From: CAG-238 sp963601575
GTDB lineage: Bacteria > Bacillota > Clostridia > Peptostreptococcales > Anaerovoracaceae
DNA: 64,000 nt
Reading direction: 5' to 3'
Assembly: GCA_963601575.1 (NCBI GenBank)
Contig: CAVCFO010000008.1
Span: forward strand, 6,051-70,050
Made by a program: the position numbers and the translations under genes. Below the pieces are notes generated by a model, which saw only the letters and a program-made list of their open reading frames with translations, was not told the DNA's origin and did no database searches. Below are positions 51,785 to 59,556 of this stretch, piece after piece; position 1 is the stretch's first letter; every line of letters starts with the position of its first letter.

Positions 51785-54747
51785 TAAATAATGTGCTTAC
51801 CGAAAAAGAATACCAAAAGTTCATACTTGAAAGGCTTTCAGAACAAGGATATGTCATCACTCCGTCAACTAACTTTGACAGATTGTTTGCCGTTGACAGA
51901 GAAACCTTGTTTGAGTTCCTTTATGCCACTCAGCCTGATGAAATGGCGGCACTTGAAAAGGTATATAAGGATGAGCTGCGTGAGGTAATCGTGCAGAAAA
52001 TCAATACCGAGGAAACAAAGCAGAGGGGCTCAAGGCTCCATGTTTTGAAGCACGGTATTGAGATTGCCAATCACAAGCTGGAGCTTATGTACACAAAGCC
52101 GGCAACGGATTTCAATAAGGAGCTTAACCGCCTCTATAAAGAAAACAGATTTACCGTTTCTGAGGAGGTTTGGGCAAGCGATAAAGAAAGAATTGACCTT
52201 GTAATCTTCCTGAACGGACTTGCAATTATCGCATTTGAACTTAAATGCAATGCCGCAGGACAGAGCTATCAGGATGCTATCTATCAGTTCAGAACCGAGA
52301 GAAATCCGAAGACAAGATTATTCCGCTGGAAAGCGGGTGCGCTTGTATCCTTTGCCATGGATTTGGAAGAAGTCTATATGACCACAAAGCTGGACGGCGA
52401 ATCCACATTCTTCTTGCCGTTTAATATGGGTAAAGGCGACGGCATCGACCAAGGTGCGGGAAATCCGATTTTTGAGGATAAATACAGCGTTTATTATATG
52501 TGGGAGGATGTTCTTTCCAAGGACACTTTGCTTGAGATAATCAGCAATTATATGTTTATCGAGGTCAAGGAGAAGAAAGACCCCGTAACAGGCAAACCGA
52601 AACGCAAAGAGACCGTTATCTTCCCGAGGTATCATCAGCTTGATTGCGTCCGCAAGGTTCTTTCAGATGTTGTGGACAACGGAACAAGTCAGAATTATCT
52701 GATTCAGCATTCTGCAGGTTCGGGAAAGACCAACAGCATTGCGTGGCTTTCTCACAGACTGGCGTCTTTGCATGATAATAACAATAAGATTATCTTTGAC
52801 AATATTATCATCTGCACAGACAGAATCGTTGTTGACAGACAGCTCCAGAAAGCCATTATGGGCATTGAACATAAGGACGGAATGATTCGTGTAATGGATG
52901 ATAAGTGCATAAGTGCAGATTTGGCAATGGCACTTTCAGGCAATACAAAGATTATTGCTACAACTATTCAGAAGTTCCCGTATATCGTGGATACTGTAAC
53001 CGGGCTTAAAGACAAGCATTTTGCCGTAATCATTGATGAAGCACATTCCAGCACAGCCGGAAAGAACATGGCTGCAATTACCATGACCCTTGGAAACGGA
53101 GCAGAAATCAAGTACGATGCCGAGGATATGATTGTTGATGAAATCAGCAAGAACGGAAAACAGCCGAATGTTTCTATATTTGCATTCACTGCTACTCCAA
53201 AGCCGACGACTTTCCAGCTTTTCGCCAGAGAAGACATTCACGGCAATAAAGTTGCGTTCCATTTGTACAGCATGAAACAGGCTATCGAAGAGGGATTTAT
53301 CCTTGATGTTCTGCAAAATTATGTAACTTATGATACTTATTTTCAGTTGAATAAGGAAATCAAAGAAGACCCTAAGCTTAAGACAAATGACGCAAAAAGG
53401 CAGATAGCAAGATTTATTCAGCTTCACGAAACCAACATAGCACAGAGAGTTGAGGTTATTATCGAGCATTTCCGCACAACTGTTATGAATGAATTGGACG
53501 GACACGCAAAAGCAATGGTAGTAACGGAATCAAGAGCGGGTGCTGTTAAATACAGACAGGCATTTGAGGACTATGTTAACAAGAAGGGCTACAAGGATAT
53601 CAAAGCCTTAGTTGCTTTTTCGGGCAAGGTAACTGTTGATGACAAAGAATATACAGAAGTCGGAATGAACGGATTTCCGGAGAAAAATCTACCTGACGAA
53701 TTCGATAAGGACGATTATCAGGTACTGCTTGTTGCGGATAAGTATCAGACAGGCTTTGACCAGCCTAAGCTTTGTGCAATGTACATCTTAAAGAAACTGC
53801 ATGGCGTAACGGCTGTTCAGACGCTCTCCCGTCTTAACAGAATTTGTCCGCCGTATGAGAAAAAGACCTTTGTACTTGACTTTGCCAATGACTATGAGGA
53901 TATCACGAAGGCATTCAGCAAATATTATACAAAGACAATGCTCAGCAACAGTATAACGCCGACTGCAATCTATGACAGCATTGCAAAGATTGAGGGATAC
54001 TTCTTCCTTGACCCTGCCGACGTGGAAGCATTTAACACTCTGCTTTATGAGTCAAAGCATACGGCAAAAGATAAAAGGCAGATGTCCTTCTATCTACAAA
54101 AAGCTAAGCGTATCATAGACGGATTTGACGATGAAACAAAATCACAATGTGCTATGGATATCAGGCACTTTATCCGTTTCTATGAGTTCCTTTTACAGGC
54201 AAGCTGCTTTGAGGATACGGAGCTTTACAAGAAATATAATTTCTTAAATTACTTAATCAGCTATATCAAAATCAATCATCCGGGCGGAGGTTATGACCTT
54301 GACGGAAAGATTAAAGCAAGCGGCTTTGTACAGAAGAAAACAGGCGAACACGAAAAGGCAGATATTAAATCTGATCCTGTTATGAAGCTGCCGACTGCTT
54401 ATGACATTATTCTTACTCCGGCAAAAGAAGAACGCTTGTCACAGATTATCATTGAAATTAACAACCGCACAGGCAGAAATTACGATAATGATGTTGCGAT
54501 TAAGGCGGCACTTCAAATCAGGGATATTATGAAAAAATCTGAAGCCTTAAAGACAAGTGCTAAGAACAACACAGAACAGGACTTTGAGTTTGCATTCTTT
54601 GACCATGTTGATGATGCACTCATCGACGGCTTGGAGCAGAATCAGGATTTCTTTACACTTTTGTTGCAAAATGATGAGATTAAGAAAGAGGTATTGGGTC
54701 TGTTTGTAGCTGATACATATCAGAGCTTGCGGGAAATGAATGCTTAA
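51781..54747 (+). CDS. hsdR: Type I restriction endonuclease/translocase subunit
   Basis: 988 residues. N-terminal nuclease core DLVIFLNGLAIIAFELKC (D...ExK), then a superfamily 2 motor with Walker A HSAGSGKTNSIAWL, DEAH box VIIDEAHSS, FAFTATPKP and QTLSRLNRICP. It translocates and cuts unmodified DNA. All motifs look intact, so the system is probably active. Terminates at the hairpin at 54823. Confidence 0.95.
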   Translation: MINNVLTEKEYQKFILERLSEQGYVITPSTNFDRLFAVDRETLFEFLYATQPDEMAALEKVYKDELREVIVQKINTEETKQRGSRLHVLKHGIEIANHKLELMYTKPATDFNKELNRLYKENRFTVSEEVWASDKERIDLVIFLNGLAIIAFELKCNAAGQSYQDAIYQFRTERNPKTRLFRWKAGALVSFAMDLEEVYMTTKLDGESTFFLPFNMGKGDGIDQGAGNPIFEDKYSVYYMWEDVLSKDTLLEIISNYMFIEVKEKKDPVTGKPKRKETVIFPRYHQLDCVRKVLSDVVDNGTSQNYLIQHSAGSGKTNSIAWLSHRLASLHDNNNKIIFDNIIICTDRIVVDRQLQKAIMGIEHKDGMIRVMDDKCISADLAMALSGNTKIIATTIQKFPYIVDTVTGLKDKHFAVIIDEAHSSTAGKNMAAITMTLGNGAEIKYDAEDMIVDEISKNGKQPNVSIFAFTATPKPTTFQLFAREDIHGNKVAFHLYSMKQAIEEGFILDVLQNYVTYDTYFQLNKEIKEDPKLKTNDAKRQIARFIQLHETNIAQRVEVIIEHFRTTVMNELDGHAKAMVVTESRAGAVKYRQAFEDYVNKKGYKDIKALVAFSGKVTVDDKEYTEVGMNGFPEKNLPDEFDKDDYQVLLVADKYQTGFDQPKLCAMYILKKLHGVTAVQTLSRLNRICPPYEKKTFVLDFANDYEDITKAFSKYYTKTMLSNSITPTAIYDSIAKIEGYFFLDPADVEAFNTLLYESKHTAKDKRQMSFYLQKAKRIIDGFDDETKSQCAMDIRHFIRFYEFLLQASCFEDTELYKKYNFLNYLISYIKINHPGGGYDLDGKIKASGFVQKKTGEHEKADIKSDPVMKLPTAYDIILTPAKEERLSQIIIEINNRTGRNYDNDVAIKAALQIRDIMKKSEALKTSAKNNTEQDFEFAFFDHVDDALIDGLEQNQDFFTLLLQNDEIKKEVLGLFVADTYQSLREMNA

Positions 54748-54822
54748 AAGGATTTATAAGCTCGGAATTGATTTGTTTGACAAATCACATCCCCACCCCA
54801 ATCCCCCACGCTTAAATCAAAC

Positions 54823-54881
54823 AAAACCGCCCAAATCCACCCCGAAAAATAACAGTTCGGAGCGATATGAGCGGTTTTTTT
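54823..54881. terminator. Terminator between hsdR and the minus-strand genes
   Basis: AAAACCGC (54823-54830) / GCGGTTTT (54871-54878) outer stem, inner CCGAA (54842-54846) / TTCGG (54856-54860), T run to 54881. Usable from both sides. Confidence 0.7.
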
Positions 54882-54894
54882 GTACAGTTAATAA

Positions 54895-55218
54895 TTAAAG
54901 ATTTTCGAGTCTTTCTGTCTCTAAATCTTCGACAGTATAACTACCATCGTTAATTTCATTTAAGCGTTCTTTGATATGGGTAATAAGCTCAAGCATTATA
55001 TTTTTATCGACTTTCTCTTTCTCATGATTAAACCAGCAAGGCTCGTCATGGGAATCGAATTCATAATATGAAGAAAACATATCTTCGGCTTGACTACATA
55101 ATTCTTGCAATTTTGTATCATTTGCAATAATAGTTGGTTCGTCAATGATATCATCATCGTCGTCATAAACCCATATAGGGCTGTGAATAAATTCATTCAT
55201 TATTTTTACAGTGAACAT
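54895..55218 (-). CDS. Acidic protein, probable immunity protein for the adjacent toxin
   Basis: 107 residues, strongly acidic (IWVYDDDDDIIDEP near the start). No family recognised. It starts 3 bases after the nuclease-like gene, with its ribosome site (AAGGGAGA) inside that gene's end, so the two are made together. A small acidic partner directly downstream of a basic toxin domain is the usual immunity-gene arrangement; function is inferred from that only. Low GC compared with core genes. Confidence 0.6.
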   Translation of the reverse strand: MFTVKIMNEFIHSPIWVYDDDDDIIDEPTIIANDTKLQELCSQAEDMFSSYYEFDSHDEPCWFNHEKEKVDKNIMLELITHIKERLNEINDGSYTVEDLETERLENL

Positions 55219-55221
55219 TTA

Positions 55222-55710
55222 TTATTTATCTCCCTTCATTTTTTTCGGATAAGCTGACACAATGAATCCGTTAGTACCAATACCGGTTACAACATAATGC
55301 TTTCCTTCATAATAGTAGATTCTTTCAAAGCCGTTTCTATTCCCTTTTTGAACCAATTTATTTTCTATAATTGTTCCATGAGAAATCACTTTGTTTAAGT
55401 AATCAGGAATTTGTTCTTTTGAAATGCCAAACGCTTTTTTAAAATCTTTTGCATGTCCCGGCTTTTGCCCATTTCCATTTATAATATGTTCGAGACCAGC
55501 AGCTGAGTTGCCTTTTTCTAACCATACTATTTGATTAGTTTTGTCCCTTGTGATGAAAACCACATCATCTACAGAAATTTTAACATTATTATGTATTAGT
55601 TCGTTAATAAGCTCTTTTTTGACATCTGATGTTTTGGCCACTTCATTGCTCTTTTCTTCTTGAACCGCGCCATAAGTGTTGCCAAAACCACCATGATAAC
55701 CTGCACCCAT
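55222..55710 (-). CDS. Probable nuclease toxin domain protein (PBECR/EndoU-like)
   Basis: 162 residues from ATG 55710. It begins MGAGYHGGFGNTYGA, a Gly-rich stretch resembling linkers before C-terminal toxin domains of polymorphic toxins. The rest (WLEKGNSAAGLEHII, later FERIYYYEGKHYVV and FIVSAYPKK) resembles nucleases of the Barnase-EndoU-ColicinE5/D-RelE superfamily, with His in GLEHI and an aromatic/Pro end. There is no secretion or delivery domain. Its ATG overlaps the DUF4417 stop (TAATG). Family assignment is by eye and tentative. Confidence 0.55.
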   Translation of the reverse strand: MGAGYHGGFGNTYGAVQEEKSNEVAKTSDVKKELINELIHNNVKISVDDVVFITRDKTNQIVWLEKGNSAAGLEHIINGNGQKPGHAKDFKKAFGISKEQIPDYLNKVISHGTIIENKLVQKGNRNGFERIYYYEGKHYVVTGIGTNGFIVSAYPKKMKGDK

Positions 55711-56375
55711 TAAGCACTCACCGCCTTTTGGCAGTTTGAACAATCACTGTCGTACTGACAGATTTCTATGCCGGATTTTATGTAACCATCGAATATGTAA
55801 TCAGGAGTTGATCCATAGACTATTATTCGCTTTGGCTCAAGCTTACATACAGCTTCATATAGACCTTTTTCAAAATAGTATCTCTCAACTTTTACTTTTA
55901 TACATCCGTGTGAACCAATAGCTATTGTTTCTCCTTTGGAGATACCGTCAAAACAAAATGAATACGAACGTTCATCAGAAAATCTGATATTTGGAATAAC
56001 GGCAATACCATTTTCCTGTAACCAGTGACCAATAGCTCGGCTTCTGTATGTATTCCACTCTTGCATAACAAGTGGCATATCACGATATAGACTGAAATCA
56101 GGAGTAATGACTCCGTCAAATTTTCTTAAAATCGGAAGATATCTATTTGGTGCGTTCCAGATTCTCTCAAATTCCACATCATCTTCGAAAAAATGTACGA
56201 AGCTATTAAAATCTTTACTTCGTATTGCTTTTGAAAATACAGTTAGTTTATTCGGAATAACATCTACAGGCTTGATGCACGGCATTTCCAGACTGCCGTC
56301 ATAGTCTGCATTTCGTACAAGAAATGAACGAAAGACATCCTTGCAACCTTTTCGGTTATTGTTAATTTTAGACAT
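55710..56375 (-). CDS. DUF4417-domain protein
   Basis: 221 residues, recognised from VITPDFSLYRDMPLVMQEWNTYR, AVIPNIRFSDERSY and KRIIVYGSTPDYIF, typical of DUF4417. Several Cys lie at the end (CQYDSDCSNCQK). Function unknown; the family occurs in phage and mobile DNA. First gene of a three-gene minus-strand unit with the toxin-like and immunity-like genes. TATAAT lies immediately before ATG, so the true promoter is probably further up, at 56509-56480. GGAAAG serves as ribosome site. Confidence 0.75.
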   Translation of the reverse strand: MSKINNNRKGCKDVFRSFLVRNADYDGSLEMPCIKPVDVIPNKLTVFSKAIRSKDFNSFVHFFEDDVEFERIWNAPNRYLPILRKFDGVITPDFSLYRDMPLVMQEWNTYRSRAIGHWLQENGIAVIPNIRFSDERSYSFCFDGISKGETIAIGSHGCIKVKVERYYFEKGLYEAVCKLEPKRIIVYGSTPDYIFDGYIKSGIEICQYDSDCSNCQKAVSA

Positions 56376-56389
56376 ATTATAAGCTTTCC

Positions 56390-56454
56390 GGGGATTGTTG
56401 AGAAAACGGCATAGAATCCCCTTGTTTAGAATTTAAATAAATTTACCGTTTTCT
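56390..56454 (-). promoter_or_regulatory. Two interleaved inverted repeats in the DUF4417 leader
   Basis: GGGGATT (56390-56396) / AATCCCC (56415-56421) and AGAAAACGG (56401-56409) / CCGTTTTCT (56446-56454). The arms interleave, so in the minus-strand RNA leader the two stems cannot both form simply; they would compete or make a pseudoknot. Confidence 0.6.
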
Positions 56455-56455
56455 A

Positions 56456-56520
56456 TTGAATTTATCTCCGAAAACTGCTATAATAATTCTACTTTGATAC
56501 GAATAGCAATATTCGGAGAT
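56456..56520. promoter_or_regulatory. Opposed overlapping promoters within a large dyad
   Basis: Plus promoter: TTGAAT (56456-56461), 17-bp spacer, TATAAT (56479-56484) with TGC before it (extended -10). Minus promoter: TTGCTA (56509-56504), 18-bp spacer, TATTAT (56485-56480). The -10 boxes overlap. ATCTCCGAA (56464-56472) / TTCGGAGAT (56512-56520) and GCTAT (56477-56481) / ATAGC (56503-56507) share one symmetry centre at 56492. Confidence 0.65.
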
Positions 56521-56562
56521 GAAATCTCTATAGCTTGTTCCAGCAAGTTATAGAGATTTTTT
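56491..56562 (+). ncRNA. Candidate small RNA (about 72 nt) beside the toxin operon
   Basis: Starts near 56491 from the plus promoter and ends at a strong terminator: a 16-bp stem (AAATCTCTATAGCTTG from 56522, one G-U pair, loop TTCCAG at 56538-56543) followed by T through 56562. There is no reading frame with a ribosome site of any length. It runs opposite to the flanking genes (immA-like and DUF4417), both on the minus strand. On the other strand the same stem could end the repressor operon. Confidence 0.55.
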
Positions 56563-56582
56563 CTTTATGCGATTAAAAACAT

Positions 56583-57122
56583 TCAAGAGACATTCCTCCT
56601 TTCACCGTTAATCTTTTTATATTGAATTTCAGCAGCGTCATAAGAGACACCGCATTCATCAACAATCTCTTTTACAGAACAGCCCTTCATCAAATGTGCC
56701 GGAACTAAAAGCTCTCCGGCAAAGCATTTTGCTTGCCACTCCGGGTCACTATATGTTTTGACTTTTTTATTAGCAAAATTTCTTTCAAGCTTAAATCCAC
56801 AAAAGCAAATAGTAAAATAGTGCCCAAGTTCATGTGCGACAGTCATTCTGTCTCTGCCGTTGCCATTACAAGCACCTTCATATACGCTCTCTCTGATGCG
56901 GATATGTCCGGTACGGGTATTGGTATCAGCATGGGTGCCGAAAGGTAATTCGTTGTCTTCGACTATTTCATAACTGAAATTATCAAATATTTCAGCAAGC
57001 ACATCCAAGAGTTCTGTAATAGGGAAATACTTTTCGTTTTCTAAATTTAAAAACTTCCTTAAAATTAAGGTTAAATCTCTGAGGTTTTGTCTGGATTTAG
57101 GCTCAACAATATACTCTGTCAA
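56583..57122 (-). CDS. ImmA/IrrE-family zinc metallopeptidase
   Basis: 179 residues with the zinc motif HELGH in MTVAHELGHYFTICF and a downstream CFAGELLVPAHLM region that supplies the third ligand. In ICEBs1 and phages such enzymes cleave the partner repressor and so derepress the element. It starts with TTG 57122; the ribosome site GAGGAGG is in the run of Glu codons ending the repressor gene one base upstream. Confidence 0.88.
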   Translation of the reverse strand: MTEYIVEPKSRQNLRDLTLILRKFLNLENEKYFPITELLDVLAEIFDNFSYEIVEDNELPFGTHADTNTRTGHIRIRESVYEGACNGNGRDRMTVAHELGHYFTICFCGFKLERNFANKKVKTYSDPEWQAKCFAGELLVPAHLMKGCSVKEIVDECGVSYDAAEIQYKKINGERRNVS

Positions 57123-57123
57123 A

Positions 57124-57489
57124 CTATTCCTCCTCTTCCTTTCGTTTTAAGATAGCGAAAATTTGTTTACTGGTTTCTTCGTCTAAACTGTCAAAATGTC
57201 TGGCAAAGCATATTGCAAGTTCACGGTTACCTGAAGAAATATTTTTAATATTTAATTCAACACTTTCCCCAGATTCGATAACAGCAGTTTCCAAGTCCTC
57301 TTGTTGTTTAGCTGAAAGATTGTATAAGTCTGCTAATTTGTCATACCAAGAGTCAGGCATTTTTTTCTTACCGTTTTCAACAGCCGATAAAAATGCTGAT
57401 GAAACATTTAAGTTCTCTGCCATATCTTTGAGTTTTTCACCATGTTGTAATCTTAGCTTTCTCAAAAAAGCTCCAAGTATTGTGCTCAT
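57124..57489 (-). CDS. XRE-family repressor (ImmR-like)
   Basis: 121 residues. Helix-turn-helix at about residues 7-60 (LRKLRLQHGEKLKDMAENLN then VSSAFLSAVENGKKKMP), followed by a helical C-terminal part. Paired with the metallopeptidase downstream. Two matching palindromes over its own promoter suggest autorepression. GGAGGG precedes ATG. Confidence 0.88.
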   Translation of the reverse strand: MSTILGAFLRKLRLQHGEKLKDMAENLNVSSAFLSAVENGKKKMPDSWYDKLADLYNLSAKQQEDLETAVIESGESVELNIKNISSGNRELAICFARHFDSLDEETSKQIFAILKRKEEEE

Positions 57490-57501
57490 AGCATTCCCTC
57501 C

Positions 57502-57566
57502 TTAACCAAATTAGGTTAACTATACTATACACCATACTTATATGTTTGTCAACCTTTTTGGGTTAA
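57502..57566 (-). promoter_or_regulatory. Repressor promoter with two operators
   Basis: Minus-strand TTGACA (57552-57547), 17-bp spacer, TATAGT (57529-57524). O1 is TTAACC-N6-GGTTAA (57502-57519), just before the ribosome site; O2 is TCAACC-N6-GGTTAA (57549-57566), over the -35. Same half-sites and spacing, 47 bp apart. Confidence 0.75.
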
Positions 57567-57610
57567 TTTTCCCCTTGTATTTTTCTAAATAACTAATCAA
57601 TAAATTTCAT

Positions 57611-57664
57611 AAGACCACTTACTTGTGATACAGAGAATGTGTCCCAGGTAGGTGGTCTTTTTTA
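57611..57664 (+). terminator. Intrinsic terminator at the island end
   Basis: AAGACCAC (57611-57618) / GTGGTCTT (57652-57659) with an inner TAC/GTA pairing and a T run to 57664. No intact plus-strand gene precedes it, so it may be a leftover from a lost gene. Confidence 0.6.
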
Positions 57665-57675
57665 TTCAAGCGTGA

Positions 57676-57768
57676 CGAGTGTACCGAAAGATTAAAGACA
57701 CTCAGGAACTTCTTGCTATATTGGACGAGGTTCAGCGAAATTCTCAGGAATTTCGATTTATCGCCTAA
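57676..57768 (+). pseudogene. Short C-terminal gene remnant
   Basis: After a TGA at 57673 the frame reads RVYRKIKDTQELLAILDEV and ends QRNSQEFRFIA before TAA at 57766. It looks like the tail of a mobile-element protein without its beginning. I cannot name the family. Confidence 0.3.
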
Positions 57769-57770
57769 AC

Positions 57771-57805
57771 AAAAAATCGGTGCAACCCATCTCCGAGTTG
57801 CACCG
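57771..57805 (-). terminator. Terminator of gdhA
   Basis: On the minus strand CGGTGCAAC / GTTGCACCG (57805-57797 / 57786-57778), then a T run (57776-57771). The space from here to gdhA (57806-57905) shows nothing else. Confidence 0.8.
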
Positions 57806-57905
57806 TAGCTATTAGATTAAAACATCCTTATGTGGTGTTGGCATTTGCGGAACCGCCTCTGCTTCGTTATGTGTACTTTTGTCCTAAGCTTATGTTGTTT
57901 CTATC

Positions 57906-59255
57906 TTATACAAGACCCTGTCCCATCATAGCTTCTGCAACCTTTTCGAAACCTGCGATGTTTGCGCCCTTTACGAGGTCGTACTTGCCGTAGTATTTCT
58001 CAGAAGCTTCCTTACAAGCCTTGTGGATGTTAACCATGATCTGGTGGAGCTGATCGTAAACATCCTGGTGCTGATATACAGTATGGCTTGCATTCTGGCC
58101 CATTTCGATGCAGGAGCAAGCAACGCCGCCTGCGTTTGCGGCCTTTGCCGGTCCAACGACGATGCCCTGTTCCTGTAAGTATTCGAGAGCTTCGTTAGTA
58201 GTAGGCATGTTAGCACCTTCGCAATAGAACTTAGCGCCGCTTTCGACGATATGCTTAGCGTCTTCCATCTGAACTTCGTTCTGAGTTGCGCAAGGAATGT
58301 ACAGGTCAGCCTTAACTTCCCAAGGCTTCTTGCCAGCGAAGAATTTTGCGTTAGGATATTTGTCCGCGTAAGGAGCGCAGACGTTCTTGCCGGATGCTCT
58401 GAGTTCAAGCAGAGTATCAAGCTTATCCTGAGTGTTGATTCCATCCGGATCATAGATATATCCATCCGGACCTGAGAATGCAACGAGGTTTGCGCCCAGC
58501 TGCTGGAGCTTCCAAGCAGTACCCCAAGCTACATTACCGAAACCGGAGATAACAACGGTCTTGCCCTTGATATCCTGCCCGTTTGCCCTCAGCATTTCTT
58601 CTGCGTACCAAACGATACCAAAGCCTGTAGCTTCGGTTCTTCCGAGGCATCCGCCATAAGGAATTCCCTTTCCTGTGAGAACGCCGCCGTCGAATCTGTT
58701 GGTGATTCTCTTGTACTGTCCGAATAAGTAACCGATTTCTCTTCCGCCAACACCCAGGTCGCCTGCCGGAACGTCCGTATCAGGACCGATATGTCTATAT
58801 AACTCTGTCATGAATGCCTGGCAGAATCTCATGATTTCAGCATCGCTCTTGCCGTTCGGATCGAAGTCGGAACCGCCCTTGCCGCCGCCGATAGGAAGGC
58901 CTGTAAGGGAGTTCTTGAAAATCTGTTCAAATCCGAGGAACTTGATGATCCCAGGATATACGTTCGGTGCGAATCTGAGGCCGCCCTTGTAAGGCCCGAT
59001 TGCAGAATTGAACTCGTATCTGTAGCCCTTGTTAACCTGAGTTTTGCCTTGGTCGTCTACCCAAACAACTCTGAAAGTGATTCCTCTTTCAGGTTCTACC
59101 AATCTTTCGAGTAAGCCTGCTTTTTCGTACTCTGGATGCGCGTCCATAACAGGCGCCAGCGAAGTAAGTACCTCTTCTACTGTCTGATGAAATTCAACCT
59201 CTCCCGGGTTGTGCTTCTTACACTCATCAATTACTCTTTCAACATAAGTTGCCAT
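57906..59255 (-). CDS. gdhA: NADP-type glutamate dehydrogenase
   Basis: 449 residues, hexameric type. Catalytic region PIGGGKGGSDFDPNGK with the active Lys, PAGDLGVGGREIGYL, and a Rossmann GFGNVAWGTA. Interconverts glutamate and 2-oxoglutarate plus ammonia. Sequence resembles the NADP-dependent bacterial group. AGGAGA upstream. Its promoter and leader hairpin lie at 59292-59363. Confidence 0.95.
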   Translation of the reverse strand: MATYVERVIDECKKHNPGEVEFHQTVEEVLTSLAPVMDAHPEYEKAGLLERLVEPERGITFRVVWVDDQGKTQVNKGYRYEFNSAIGPYKGGLRFAPNVYPGIIKFLGFEQIFKNSLTGLPIGGGKGGSDFDPNGKSDAEIMRFCQAFMTELYRHIGPDTDVPAGDLGVGGREIGYLFGQYKRITNRFDGGVLTGKGIPYGGCLGRTEATGFGIVWYAEEMLRANGQDIKGKTVVISGFGNVAWGTAWKLQQLGANLVAFSGPDGYIYDPDGINTQDKLDTLLELRASGKNVCAPYADKYPNAKFFAGKKPWEVKADLYIPCATQNEVQMEDAKHIVESGAKFYCEGANMPTTNEALEYLQEQGIVVGPAKAANAGGVACSCIEMGQNASHTVYQHQDVYDQLHQIMVNIHKACKEASEKYYGKYDLVKGANIAGFEKVAEAMMGQGLV

Positions 59256-59291
59256 TACTAATCTCCTCTTTTCTTTTTATTAGGCATTATT

Positions 59292-59323
59292 AAATGCGCG
59301 AACCTTGTCGGACAAGCGCATTT
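59292..59323 (-). promoter_or_regulatory. Hairpin in the gdhA leader
   Basis: Perfect 8-bp stem AAATGCGC (59292-59299) / GCGCATTT (59316-59323) enclosing TTGTC/GACAA. No T run; lies between the promoter and the ribosome site. Confidence 0.55.
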
Positions 59324-59334
59324 TCTCTAACTCA

Positions 59335-59363
59335 AATGTAACACTTTGCAAAAGCAATGTCAA
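59335..59363 (-). promoter_or_regulatory. Promoter of gdhA
   Basis: Minus-strand TTGACA (59363-59358), 17-bp spacer, TACATT (59340-59335). Confidence 0.75.
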
Positions 59364-59472
59364 CACCGTGTATACAAGATTTCTCTGTATTTTTTGAAGA
59401 ACAAATCTAAGCGATACCACACAAAAATAGCTTTCGCAAGGGCACCTCCGGCAAATATCATATGCAAAACCG

Positions 59473-59501
59473 TTGACTTGAAAGAGCATATTTAATAAAA
59501 T
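59473..59501 (+). promoter_or_regulatory. Promoter of the desulfhydrase-like gene
   Basis: TTGACT (59473-59478), 17-bp spacer, TAAAAT (59496-59501). Nothing else is seen between the divergent gdhA and this gene. Confidence 0.7.
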
Positions 59502-59556
59502 AAACGAAAAGGAGACTTGCTATCGAGAAATATATCGAATATCAGGAGGTAGAGCA

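Noticed and set aside
56583..57489. Prophage control region
   Set aside because: An XRE/ImmA pair is present, but no integrase, terminase, capsid or lysis gene lies in the island.
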